DNA from: an uncultured Pseudomonadota bacterium
GTDB lineage: Bacteria; Pseudomonadota; Gammaproteobacteria; Steroidobacterales; Steroidobacteraceae
Length of the DNA stretch: 64,000 nt
Assembly (NCBI GenBank): GCA_903898785.1
Contig: CAIUGU010000038.1
Location: forward strand, 1 to 64,000
Reading direction: 5' to 3'
Shown here: piece after piece, positions 1 through 8,907 of the stretch
How the letters are laid out: each line of letters opens with the position of its first letter
Position numbering within the stretch: the stretch's first letter is position 1
The notes under the pieces: generated by a model
Seen by the model: the letters and a program-made list of their open reading frames with translations, nothing else
What the model was told of the DNA's origin: nothing
The model's database searches: none
Translations under genes and position numbers: made by a program

Positions 1-30
1 CGATCAATGAATAAATAGTCGTTTAATGGG

Positions 31-128
31 TTGCGCCTCTAATCCTCTGCTGCGTCGTTACGGACCTTGTCAATATTCCCGATATTGCCTGCGGTCCGAT
101 GCCTCGCAGCAGAGGATTGGAGACGCAA
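31..128. repeat. Long imperfect inverted repeat downstream of korB
   Basis: Bases 31-54 and 105-128 are near-perfect inverted repeats (22 of 24 positions pair), and a second inner pair, CGGACC at 61-66 with GGTCCG at 93-98, extends the stem. The structure lies about 30 bp beyond the korB stop codon, so in RNA from the leftward operon it would fold at the 3' end of the message. It has no clear T-run and no resemblance to the other repeat family in this window. It could be a transcription end structure or a mobile palindromic element. Confidence 0.6.
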
Positions 129-157
129 CGCGGTCGCGAAACCTGTGCAGAGGTTCC

Positions 158-1213
158 CTAGCGATAGCGCTGCAGGATCTTCTGCAATCCTGCGTTGCCG
201 GGGGACAGCTTTTCGTAAGGCATGCGGTTCATCGGCGTCGCGACGCTGCCCTGGACCTCATGGAATTCCGGACTCTGCTCGTCGATGTAGATCAAACCCG
301 TCACGTACTCCCCCTGCGCCTGCTTCGTACGGATGTACTCGAACGCCTTGCCGCGATCGGTCGGGTCGTAGGTGGGATCGAGTTTGCGCAGGACGACGCG
401 GCTGCCGTCATGCAACGTCACGGGCAATGCCTCGCCCGGTCCGTAGTCGGCCTTGATCTCGCTCCGCAACGGTACGAAGTCTGCGTGCACCAGCTCGTCG
501 TAGTGGTCGCGAACGAACTGGTAGCTCTTGGTGGAGCCCTCGTGATCGTTGAAGGTCACGCACGGCGACAGCACGTCCACCATCGCAAAGCCCGGGTGGC
601 TCAATGCGGCCTGCAACAGCGGTACGAGCTGTTCCTTGTCGCCCGAGAAGCTGCGCGCGATGAACGTGCAGCCCAGGCTCAAGGCCGCGAGGGCCGGATC
701 GATAGGCGGCTGCTGATTGACCTCGCCCTTCTTCGCTTTGGTACCGATATCCGCGGAGGCCGAGAACTGACCCTTGGTCAGGCCGTAAACGCCGTTGTTC
801 TCGCACACGTACAGCATGTTGATGTTGCGCCGGATTGCATGCGCGAACTGGCCGAAGCCGATCGTCAGCGAATCGCCGTCGCCGGACACGCCGATGTAGT
901 GGAGGTCGCGGTTGGCGGCGATCGCGCCCGTAGCGATGGAAGGCATGCGGCCGTGGACGCCATTGAATCCATGCGCGCCGCTGACGAAGTAGGCCGTGGT
1001 CTTCGACGAACAGCCGATGCCGGACAGCTTCACGATGTCCTGCGGCCGCAGCGACAGGCTCCAGACGGCCTCGATCAGCGCCGCCGTAATGGAGTCGTGG
1101 CCGCAGCCCGCGCACAGCGTCGACATGCCGCCTTCATAGTCGCGGCGCGTGAGCCCGAGCTCGTTGCGGGGCAGGCTCGGGTGGGCAACCTTCGGCTTGG
1201 TCATGAAGCTCAT
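158..1213 (-). CDS. korB: 2-oxoacid:ferredoxin oxidoreductase, beta subunit (KorB-like)
   Basis: This is the thiamine diphosphate-binding subunit of a 2-oxoacid:ferredoxin oxidoreductase, which decarboxylates a 2-oxoacid (most likely 2-oxoglutarate) and passes electrons to ferredoxin. At 351 aa it has the length usual for this KorB class. The N-terminal LCAGCGH carries cysteines typical of the family. GDGDS followed by ENNGVYGLTKGQ is the TPP/Mg motif (GDG..N), and GCSSKT lies ahead of it. It is the last gene of a leftward operon, 9 bp after korA. The substrate is inferred from the family. Pyruvate or an indole- or branched-chain oxoacid cannot be excluded. Confidence 0.93.
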   Translation of the reverse strand: MSFMTKPKVAHPSLPRNELGLTRRDYEGGMSTLCAGCGHDSITAALIEAVWSLSLRPQDIVKLSGIGCSSKTTAYFVSGAHGFNGVHGRMPSIATGAIAANRDLHYIGVSGDGDSLTIGFGQFAHAIRRNINMLYVCENNGVYGLTKGQFSASADIGTKAKKGEVNQQPPIDPALAALSLGCTFIARSFSGDKEQLVPLLQAALSHPGFAMVDVLSPCVTFNDHEGSTKSYQFVRDHYDELVHADFVPLRSEIKADYGPGEALPVTLHDGSRVVLRKLDPTYDPTDRGKAFEYIRTKQAQGEYVTGLIYIDEQSPEFHEVQGSVATPMNRMPYEKLSPGNAGLQKILQRYR

Positions 1214-1222
1214 GTCGGTTCC

Positions 1223-3091
1223 TCAAGGTTTGCCGGCAGTGGCTGTCCGGGGCGTGAGCGAATTCGCGAGCGAGGCCAGCACGCCGTCGACGATGCAATC
1301 GGATGAAATCGGCAGGCCACTGTAGTGCAGGATCGATTGCAGCTTGGCTTTGGCGACTGCCGTCTCCAGGATCAGCAGCGACTTGAGCTGGGCATCCCGA
1401 TTCTGCTCGACGACGAAGACCGTCTCGTGGGCAGCGAGGAAGTTCTCCACCTCCTCACCGAACGGGAAGCCGCGAACGCGCAGATAATCCGCATGGATGC
1501 CGCGCCGGCCCAGCATATCGAGCGCCTCGCGCACGGCGCCGTCGCAGCTGCCGAGCGACAGCAGGCCGATGTCGCGATTCATCGTCCCCACTGCGACGGC
1601 CTTGGGCACCAGCTTCTTCGCAGTTTCGAACTTCCTCTTGAGGCGGTCGACGACGATCTGGTAGTCCGTCGAGTCCTCGGTGTATCCGCCGAACTGGTTG
1701 TGCCCGGAGCCGCGGGTGAAGTAGGCCCCCTTGGGATGCGTGCCTGGCAGCGTGCGGGCGGCGATCGCATCGCCGTCCTTGTCGACATAGCGGTGGAACT
1801 TCGGCAGGGCCTCGATCTCGGCAGCGGTCAATACCTTGCCGCGATCCGGTTGCCAGGTGTCGTCCCACTTGAAGTCCCGGACCATCCAGTCGTTCATGCC
1901 GATGTCCAGGTCGAGCATGACGAACACGGGTGTCTGCAACCGCTCCGCGAGATCGAATCCCGTGGCGGCCATGTAGAAAGCTTCCTCCGGGTTGGCCGGG
2001 AACAGCATCACATGCCGCGTGTCGCCGTGGGATGCGTACGCGCACATCATTAGGTCGCACTGCTGCGTGCGCGTCGGCATGCCGGTGGACGGACCCACCC
2101 GCTGCACGTCGAAGATCACCGCCGGAATCTCGGTGTAGTAGGCGAGGCCGATGAACTCGTTCATCAGCGAAATGCCGGGGCCGCTCGTCGGCGTGAAAGC
2201 CCTGGCGCCATTCCAGGATGCGCCCACCACCATGCCGATGGCGGACAGCTCGTCCTCGGCCTGCATGATCACGTAGTTGTGCTTGCCGGTCTCGGGGTCG
2301 ACACGCAGCTTCCCGCAGAAGTTCTTGAAGGCATCCATCAACGACGTGGACGGCGTGATCGGATACCACGCGCCGACGGTGGCGCCGGCGAAGACGCAGC
2401 CCAGGCCCGCCGCCGTATTGCCGTCGATCAGGATGTGGCCCGCGGTCTTGTCCATGCGCTCCAGCCGGAACGGCAGGGGACACGCGAAGTGCTCCCTGGC
2501 ATAGGCATACCCGAGGTCGAACGCCTTGCTGTTGGAGTCAAGCAGCGCCGGCTTCGCGCCGTAACTCTCCTTGAGCAGCGCGCGGACCACGTCCATGTCG
2601 ATGTCCAGCAGTGCTGCCAGCACGCCTGCATACATGATGTTCTTGAGCAGGATGCGGTTGCGCACGCCGTTGAAGTTCTCGTTGGCGAGCTTCGCGAGCG
2701 GCACGCCGAGGACCGTGATGTCGTCGCGCTTGAGCAGCGTCGACCGCGGCCACGTCGAGTCGTAGATCAGGTAACCGCCCGCGCTCAGCTCCTTGATGTC
2801 GCGGGCATAGGTCTCCGCGTTCATCGCGACCATCAGGTCGACCCGGCCCGAGCGGGCGACGTACCCGTCGCGGCTGACGCGGATCTCATACCACGTCGGC
2901 ATGCCCTGGATGTTGGACGGGAAGTAGTTCTTGCCCATCACGGGCACGCCCATGCGGAACACCGACTTCATCAGCAGCGTGTTGGCGCTGGCGGAACCGG
3001 TGCCGTTGACGTTCGCCAGCTTGATGACGAAGTCGTTGATGCCGGCCTTGCGGGCTTCCCTCAGGCTGTCTTGCGCTGCGGATTCGACCAT
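1223..3091 (-). CDS. korA: 2-oxoacid:ferredoxin oxidoreductase, fused gamma-alpha subunit (KorA-like)
   Basis: This is the partner of KorB. The first ~190 residues match the gamma (POR_N-like) domain with NGTGSASAN, followed by the alpha pyrimidine-binding domain (GAWYPITPSTSLMD near residue 240) and a C-terminal transketolase-type domain with VVEQNRDAQLKSLL. The 622 aa length fits the fused KorA type. Its start overlaps the 3' end of the preceding oxidoreductase gene by 31 bp, and it ends 9 bp before korB, so the three genes are very probably one transcript. The family is oxygen-sensitive in many organisms, but aerobic versions exist. Confidence 0.93.
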   Translation of the reverse strand: MVESAAQDSLREARKAGINDFVIKLANVNGTGSASANTLLMKSVFRMGVPVMGKNYFPSNIQGMPTWYEIRVSRDGYVARSGRVDLMVAMNAETYARDIKELSAGGYLIYDSTWPRSTLLKRDDITVLGVPLAKLANENFNGVRNRILLKNIMYAGVLAALLDIDMDVVRALLKESYGAKPALLDSNSKAFDLGYAYAREHFACPLPFRLERMDKTAGHILIDGNTAAGLGCVFAGATVGAWYPITPSTSLMDAFKNFCGKLRVDPETGKHNYVIMQAEDELSAIGMVVGASWNGARAFTPTSGPGISLMNEFIGLAYYTEIPAVIFDVQRVGPSTGMPTRTQQCDLMMCAYASHGDTRHVMLFPANPEEAFYMAATGFDLAERLQTPVFVMLDLDIGMNDWMVRDFKWDDTWQPDRGKVLTAAEIEALPKFHRYVDKDGDAIAARTLPGTHPKGAYFTRGSGHNQFGGYTEDSTDYQIVVDRLKRKFETAKKLVPKAVAVGTMNRDIGLLSLGSCDGAVREALDMLGRRGIHADYLRVRGFPFGEEVENFLAAHETVFVVEQNRDAQLKSLLILETAVAKAKLQSILHYSGLPISSDCIVDGVLASLANSLTPRTATAGKP

Positions 3092-4869
3092 GGCTGTTTA
3101 CCGTCCGAGGCGTGCGGAATGTTGATTGTTGATTTCTGCATGTCCCACGCCGCCGTCGGGCAGCGCTCGGCGCACAGCCCGCAATGCACGCACAGGTCTT
3201 CGTCCTTCACCATGACCCGGCCGGTCATCTTGAGCGCGGCCGAGACATAGAGCGGCTGGCTCTTGTTGGCGGCGGGGGCCTTGAGGCGCGGACGGAGTTC
3301 TTCTTCGGTGCCGTTCGGCGTCATCGTCAGGCAGTCGACCGGGCAGATGTCGATGCAGGCATCGCATTCGATGCACAGCTTCGCGTCGAATACGGTCTGC
3401 ACGTCGCAATTGAGGCAGCGTTGCACCTCGGCCTCGGCCTGCTCGGGCGTGAAGCCCAGCTCCACCTCGATGTTCAGCTTCTTGAAGCGCTCCTTGAGGC
3501 TCACATGCGGCATCAGTCGCCGCTCGACCGGGTTGTAGTCGTTCTTGTACGACCACTCGTGGATGCCCATCTTGCGGCTCGCGAGCGTCACCATGGGAGG
3601 CGGGCGCTCGGCGACCGGCAACCCCTGCACGTACTGGTGGATCGAGATCGCGGCCTGATGGCCGTGCTCGACGGCCCAGATGATGTTCTTGGGACCGAAG
3701 GCCGCATCGCCGCCGAAGAAGACCTGCGGCAGCGTCGACTGGTGCGTGACGGGATCCACCTTGGGGACGTTCCACTTGTCGAACTCGAGGCCCAGGTCCC
3801 GCTCGATCCACGGAAAGGCGTTCTCCTGGCCGATGGCGAGGATCACGTCGTCGCAGGGGATCAGTACCTCGCCCTTCACGCGCTCGCCGGTGATCTGGCC
3901 GTCGACCAGGTCGTACTCCATCTGGTCGAAGAGCATGCCGGTCAGCTTGCCGCCCTGCGTGACGAAAGCCTTCGGCGCGTGGTTCACGACGATCTCGACG
4001 CTCTCTTCCTCGGCGTCGTCCAGTTCCCATTCGGAAGCCTTGAAGAAGCCCCGGGGCTTGCGGGCCATGACCTTCACGGACTTCGCGCCCATGCGCAGCG
4101 AAGAGCGGCAGCAGTCCATTGCGGTATTGCCTACCCCGATGATGAGCACCTTCTCGCCGATCGTCTTGATGTGCTCGAATGCAACCGATTCGAGCCAGTC
4201 GATGCCGATGTGGATGCGATCAGCGTCCGTCCTGCCAGGGATCTTGAGGTCCTTGCCCTTGGGTGCGCCGCTGCCGATGAAGACGGCGTCGAATTCGCCG
4301 GACTTGAGCAGTGCATCCAGGCTGGCGACGGGCGTACCGAGTTTCAGGTCCACGCCCATGTCGATGATGTAGCGGATCTCGTCGTCGAGCACGCCCGCGG
4401 GCAGGCGGAACGACGGAATGTTGGTGCGCATCAGGCCGCCTGCCTGGCCCCATTTCTCGAAGATCGTGACCTGGTAACCGAGCGGCATGAGGTCGTTCGC
4501 CACGGTCAGCGAAGCGGGCCCGGCGCCGATGCATGCAATGCGCTTGCCGTTCTTCTCGGGGGGCGCCTGCGGCAGCAAGTGCTCGACCGGGTCGCGGTGA
4601 TCGGCTGCGACGCGCTTCAGCCGGCAGATCGCGACCGGCTCGGCCTCGACACGTCCGCGGCGACATGCGGGCTCGCACGGGCGATCGCACACGCGGCCTA
4701 GGATGCCGGGAAAGACATTTGATTCGCGGTTGACGAGATAGGCTTCGGTGAAGCGGCCCATCGCAATGAGGCGGATGTATTCAGGTACATCCGTGTGCGC
4801 GGGGCATGCCCACTGGCAATCAACAACCCGGTGGTAGTGGTCCGGGTTGCGAACATCGGTCGGTTCCAC
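3061..4869 (-). CDS. GltD-like NAD(P)H/FAD oxidoreductase with two C-terminal 4Fe-4S clusters
   Basis: This 602 aa protein has the N-terminal cysteine-rich region of glutamate-synthase small subunits (CQWACPAHTDVPEY, then CDRPCEPACRRG). An FAD-binding Rossmann motif (GAGPAS near residue 118) and an NAD(P)-binding motif (GVGNTAMDCCRSS) follow. The C-terminus holds two ferredoxin clusters, CIECDACIDICP and CVHCGLCAERCP. It probably transfers electrons between ferredoxin reduced by KorAB and NAD(P). Three-gene Kor clusters with such a third subunit are known (KorC-type). It is the first gene of the operon, and 223 bp without a gene (4870-5092) separate it from the next operon and should hold its promoter. 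Confidence 0.88.
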   Translation of the reverse strand: MEPTDVRNPDHYHRVVDCQWACPAHTDVPEYIRLIAMGRFTEAYLVNRESNVFPGILGRVCDRPCEPACRRGRVEAEPVAICRLKRVAADHRDPVEHLLPQAPPEKNGKRIACIGAGPASLTVANDLMPLGYQVTIFEKWGQAGGLMRTNIPSFRLPAGVLDDEIRYIIDMGVDLKLGTPVASLDALLKSGEFDAVFIGSGAPKGKDLKIPGRTDADRIHIGIDWLESVAFEHIKTIGEKVLIIGVGNTAMDCCRSSLRMGAKSVKVMARKPRGFFKASEWELDDAEEESVEIVVNHAPKAFVTQGGKLTGMLFDQMEYDLVDGQITGERVKGEVLIPCDDVILAIGQENAFPWIERDLGLEFDKWNVPKVDPVTHQSTLPQVFFGGDAAFGPKNIIWAVEHGHQAAISIHQYVQGLPVAERPPPMVTLASRKMGIHEWSYKNDYNPVERRLMPHVSLKERFKKLNIEVELGFTPEQAEAEVQRCLNCDVQTVFDAKLCIECDACIDICPVDCLTMTPNGTEEELRPRLKAPAANKSQPLYVSAALKMTGRVMVKDEDLCVHCGLCAERCPTAAWDMQKSTINIPHASDGKQPWSNPQRKTA

Positions 4870-5092
4870 GTGCGCGTGGCCTTATTGTAAGGCCCCCACT
4901 CGATCATCCCCGCCGTACTCAACCTCAAGCGTGGGTGAAGACCGGTAAAGGCAAAACCCCCTGGCTGAAACGCCTGACGCACACGGGGTGCGCAACAGGC
5001 TCACGCGCAGACTAGCGGGGTTTGCGCGCCAAACGCAAGAGAGGAAAGCCGAAGTCGGGGCCGCTGTATTTGACGCACCTGCAGCAACGGAA

Positions 5093-5887
5093 TCAGCCGA
5101 ACCGGTACGACGCCATCGCGACGTCCATGACGTTGTCGAGAAAATCCCGACGACCCAGGTCATCCCCTGCAGCGCCCGCTGCGACCATCAATGGAATCAG
5201 GTGATCCTCGCGCGGATGGGACGAGCGCGCGGCGGGCGCCTGTTCCCAGGCCAGCAGCCGCGAGTTGCGTGTGGCGACGTTGGGCTCCGAAACCGCACTC
5301 GTCAGCCATTGCTCGAACGCCTGCGAGGCGGGTCCGCCGCCGCCGCGAAAGCCGCGCATGTTGTGATAGCTGAGTCCGCTGCCGACGATCAGGACGCCTT
5401 CGTCCCGAAGCGGCTGAAGGGCAGTGCCCGCGTGCAGATGGTCGCGGGGATCCAGCGAGTGCTTGATCGACAGCTGCACCACAGGGATCGTCGCCTGCGG
5501 ATACATCACGTAGAGCGGCACGAACGTCCCATGGTCGAAGCCGCGGGTGGCATCCGTGTCGCAGCGAATCCCTGCCTCCGTCAGCAACAGGCGCACACGC
5601 TCGGCGACGGCGGGCGATCCCGGTGCGGGATACCGGATGTGATAGGTGTGTTCCGGGAACCCCGAATAGTCGTACACCATCGGCGGTTGTGCCGACGTAC
5701 CGACGGTGAACTCCGCTGCCTCCCAGTGGCCCGTCACCGACAGGATGGCCTTCGGCGTGGAGGGCAGCGTCTGCGGCAGCCCGGCCAGCCACCGGGCCGA
5801 GCCTGCGAACATCGCCCGCATCTCGTCGATCCACGGCCAGGGGCCGCCGCCATGGGAGATGAAGAAGGTCGGAAGCCGGCTGGTCAT
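5093..5887 (-). CDS. DODA-type extradiol ring-cleavage dioxygenase
   Basis: This 264 aa protein of the 4,5-DOPA dioxygenase (YgiD/LigB-like) class is predicted to open a catechol ring using a single metal. The motif FFISHGGGP at the N-terminus and VTGHWE near residue 50 carry metal-ligand histidines. LSYHNMRG and HPREDHLIPL supply further histidines, and the C-terminus is typical of the family. I chose the ATG at 5887 because it overlaps the stop of the CHAT gene as ATGA and because upstream sequence in this frame looks non-coding. The coupling puts it in one operon with oxyR and the CHAT fusion. The physiological substrate is unknown. Confidence 0.85.
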   Translation of the reverse strand: MTSRLPTFFISHGGGPWPWIDEMRAMFAGSARWLAGLPQTLPSTPKAILSVTGHWEAAEFTVGTSAQPPMVYDYSGFPEHTYHIRYPAPGSPAVAERVRLLLTEAGIRCDTDATRGFDHGTFVPLYVMYPQATIPVVQLSIKHSLDPRDHLHAGTALQPLRDEGVLIVGSGLSYHNMRGFRGGGGPASQAFEQWLTSAVSEPNVATRNSRLLAWEQAPAARSSHPREDHLIPLMVAAGAAGDDLGRRDFLDNVMDVAMASYRFG

Positions 5888-8800
5888 CGGGGAGTCCGCG
5901 GCGGGGCCTTGAGCGTGAAGTCGTAGCTGCCGTAGTGGAGGTAGTCGGCCCAATCGACCGAACCGAGCTTGCGGACCGCTGCGCGCGAGGCGTTGAGGGC
6001 GGTGCCGACCGAGTCGCCGCGGACGAGTGCGCGATAGAACGTGGCCGCGAAGGTACCAGCCTCGTCGTCGCCGACGGGCCAGTACGTCCCGACATAGTTG
6101 GCCACGCCCCCGCGCAGGAAGGTTTCTGCGAGGCTCACGTTGCGACGCAGCCGCTCCTCCGCCTTGCCCGCAAAGCGCTGTCCCGCGCGCAGGCGGCCCA
6201 CTTCGCAGGCATTGAAGAAGGCGAGCGCCGGCAGTTCCGCGACGTTGGCGAGATCCGGGCCGGACAATACCTTCTGGTCCGCGCACACGATGCCGCTGCG
6301 CCCGGGCTGTTCCGCGTCAAAGAAGGCGTGGCCGGCGTAATGCAGGACGTCGTAGCGCCCGGAGCGGAACTCCTCGAGCAGGCGCTCGCGGCTGGCCTCG
6401 CTGCCCTCGATCCTGACGATGCGGATGTCCTTCCGCTTGCCGAGCAGCGATTGCAGTCGATCGCCTTCTGCCGCCGCGCCCTCGAGATCGCCGCTCGGAT
6501 TGACGACGAGCAGCACGTCGAGCGTGGCGTCCTGGCGCCGCGCTTCGCGCCAACGGGCGACCGACAGGTTCTCCGCCGCATAGCGGCGGCTCAACCCCGC
6601 ATCGGCAGCGGGGAAACGGCCGTTCACGCTCAGCGTCTCCCACGGATACGCCGCCGCTGCGTTGTCATGGACGACGACGAGGTGATGCGCCTTGACGGTA
6701 TCGAGTGCCTGCAGCACGTCCCGATGCAGCAGCATCGCGCCCAGCACTTCGCCGTAGCCGGACAGCCGCCTGGCGGTGAAGTCGCTGCCCTCGATGCGCC
6801 GCAGGTGCTCGTCGAGTTGCCGCTTCGGCACCTGCTTGGTTCCCGTCAGCACGGCCGCCTTGGAGCCGGAGGTCAGCACGGACGCGCGCAGCGCCAGCAC
6901 CTTGGGCTGCGAGGTGTCCTGCGACACGATGAGATACGCGAACCGCTGGGCCGCACCGCGACGGACGGGCACCACCTCAGCGGGTGCGGCCGTCGTGACC
7001 GTGGGCAGGTCGACCTCGTCGAACGACACCTCGATGTCGTCGAACAGCGGCGTGGCCGACAGCTTGAAGAGGGCATCCCGGAGGGCCGCGCACTTGGCGC
7101 GATCGAACTCCACCAGCGTGATCCGCCTCAGGCGACGGTCGGTATCGCTTTCCTTCAGCGCGCGGAAGTAGCCGCCCAGCTGGTTGGCCAGCGCAGCCTC
7201 GATGCTGACGCCGGAGCCGCCGCCGAGCAGCACCGTCGCGAACTCGTCGACATGCGTGCGCGCAAACGTGCGGACGACATTCCCGGCGACGAACGCCTGT
7301 GCATCGGCATCGAAGCGGTCGAAGTCGCCGAGTCCTGCGAGCAACACCAGCTCCGCGCCGAGACGACTGCGTGCGGTCGGCAACACGAACACTTCGCCGC
7401 GATTTCCCGAGAACATGCGTCGCAGCGTGAACTCCTTGATCGCGCCGCCGAGGCGCTTGTCGATGGCGGCCGCCGCACCGCCGGGTTCGACGCCGCGGAA
7501 CACGCCCAGCACGATCGCCTCCGACTGCACTTCCGTGATGCTGCCGCAGGCGAGGCGGATCTCGAGCGTACGGCGACGCTGCTGCGCATCGATCAGGCGT
7601 GGTTGCGGCGCAGCCGGAGCTCGCGCGGGTTCGGCCGCGCGGCCGAGGAATTCCGGCGAGATCACCGGTTCCAGGAACCTGCGGCGCGACTCCAGCGACA
7701 GGTCCGTCCAGCGGATCTTGCCTTTCACCCGCTGGCGCAACACGGAGTCACGGACCTTGCCGACGACCACGCGACGCTTGCGCGACACCGTGGACGGCAG
7801 CTGCTTCGTGTCATTGGTCTTGAGCAGGTCCACGACGGCTGCGGCCACGAGGGTGCTGTTCGTGAGTCCGCCGTGCGTTTCCTCGGCGAACCAGGTCCGG
7901 GCTTTGGGCCATTCGGCAAGCGCCCGCGGCACGGTGCCATCGCCTTCCAGACCCAGCGTGTACTCGAAGGAGTCCTTCACCCGACGTGCGCCGACGACCG
8001 TTTCCTGGTTCACGCCCATGATCAGGCAGCAGCGTTCGTCGGCAGGGGCGAGTCCGTCGCGCACGCGACGCGCTTCCTCCAGCAGCGCAGCGTCCGGTGC
8101 CAGGCCATCGCGTGGCCACGAGCGCGGATCGAAGAAGTCGAGGGCGGGATGGCGCTCGGGGGCCGGCAGCATCTGGTAAAGGCCGGGCAGCGTGCGGAAC
8201 ACTTTCTCTGCCAGTTGTTCGGCCGTGTGGTGCAGGTCGAGCGCGGCGATCTTGCGGACCGTCGGATAAGTGGCGCGCAACGCCTGCACGGGAGCGAACG
8301 AGCCGTAGTTCGGCGTGCCGAGCTGGACGAGCTGCGCGATCCGCTTGCTGCCCGGACCGTTCAGCGCCGCGCGCGCGACCAGCCCTCCCATGCTGTGTGC
8401 GACGAGCCGTACCGAGGTCGCCCGTTCGCCGGCAATTCGCTCGCCGAGTTCCTTGCCCAGGACGTCGAGCCCGAGGCGCCAGTCGAACGGATGGAAGCTC
8501 GCGTCGAAGCCGGCAAGCTGCAGCGACAGCTTCAGCTTGAGGTAGCCGAACAGCATGACGCCGAGAGGCTGCAGTTTCCGGCCACGCGGCAGGGCCAGGT
8601 CCGTCAGATTGCCCGCGATCACCTCGACCGGATCCAGCCACAGCACGTCGTCGTTGACGCGGCCGGGCGTGCCGATCTTCGAGCCCATGATGCCGGGCAG
8701 GATCAGTACCCGCGGCCCGCCGCGAACACGCCGCGTGGCGACTGCCTCCGCGAGCTGCCGCAGTTCGCGATACTCCGCCTCGCCGAAGTTGGCCTCAAGG

Positions 8801-8907
8801 ACCGCTGCATTCTCGCCGCTTCGCAGCCAGGCCTGGATCTGTTCGTCGTGCAGGCTGCCCAGGTGGAGGACGGGGGTAGCCTTGCCGGCAGGCGGAGTGG
8901 CGCTCAT
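5884..8907 (-). CDS. Lipase-like / M17-N-like / CHAT protease fusion protein
   Basis: A 1007 aa multidomain protein. Residues ~60-370 form an LCAT/PGAP1-like alpha/beta-hydrolase with LPGIMGS near residue 70, nucleophile Ser172 in AHSMGG, Asp323 in GDGTVP and His345 in ETHGG, which is a complete triad. Residues ~445-600 resemble the N-terminal macro-like domain of M17 leucyl aminopeptidases. Residues ~640-1007 form a CHAT (caspase-like) peptidase with His860 in HYAGH and Cys901 in FNACEVG. There is no signal peptide or membrane segment, so it should be cytoplasmic. It overlaps oxyR and the dioxygenase gene by 4 bp on each side. The domain calls are from motifs; the combined function is unknown, and a protease-controlled lipase is inference. 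Confidence 0.82.
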   Translation of the reverse strand: MSATPPAGKATPVLHLGSLHDEQIQAWLRSGENAAVLEANFGEAEYRELRQLAEAVATRRVRGGPRVLILPGIMGSKIGTPGRVNDDVLWLDPVEVIAGNLTDLALPRGRKLQPLGVMLFGYLKLKLSLQLAGFDASFHPFDWRLGLDVLGKELGERIAGERATSVRLVAHSMGGLVARAALNGPGSKRIAQLVQLGTPNYGSFAPVQALRATYPTVRKIAALDLHHTAEQLAEKVFRTLPGLYQMLPAPERHPALDFFDPRSWPRDGLAPDAALLEEARRVRDGLAPADERCCLIMGVNQETVVGARRVKDSFEYTLGLEGDGTVPRALAEWPKARTWFAEETHGGLTNSTLVAAAVVDLLKTNDTKQLPSTVSRKRRVVVGKVRDSVLRQRVKGKIRWTDLSLESRRRFLEPVISPEFLGRAAEPARAPAAPQPRLIDAQQRRRTLEIRLACGSITEVQSEAIVLGVFRGVEPGGAAAAIDKRLGGAIKEFTLRRMFSGNRGEVFVLPTARSRLGAELVLLAGLGDFDRFDADAQAFVAGNVVRTFARTHVDEFATVLLGGGSGVSIEAALANQLGGYFRALKESDTDRRLRRITLVEFDRAKCAALRDALFKLSATPLFDDIEVSFDEVDLPTVTTAAPAEVVPVRRGAAQRFAYLIVSQDTSQPKVLALRASVLTSGSKAAVLTGTKQVPKRQLDEHLRRIEGSDFTARRLSGYGEVLGAMLLHRDVLQALDTVKAHHLVVVHDNAAAAYPWETLSVNGRFPAADAGLSRRYAAENLSVARWREARRQDATLDVLLVVNPSGDLEGAAAEGDRLQSLLGKRKDIRIVRIEGSEASRERLLEEFRSGRYDVLHYAGHAFFDAEQPGRSGIVCADQKVLSGPDLANVAELPALAFFNACEVGRLRAGQRFAGKAEERLRRNVSLAETFLRGGVANYVGTYWPVGDDEAGTFAATFYRALVRGDSVGTALNASRAAVRKLGSVDWADYLHYGSYDFTLKAPPRTPR

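Noticed and set aside
21-128. Possible integron attC site in the first palindrome
   Set aside because: The ends lack the GTTRRRY and RYYYAAC core sites, and there is no cassette array.
4957-5025. AAACCCC/GGGGTTT inverted pair upstream of the kor operon as a riboswitch or terminator
   Set aside because: The loop is over 50 bases and no known riboswitch core is visible.
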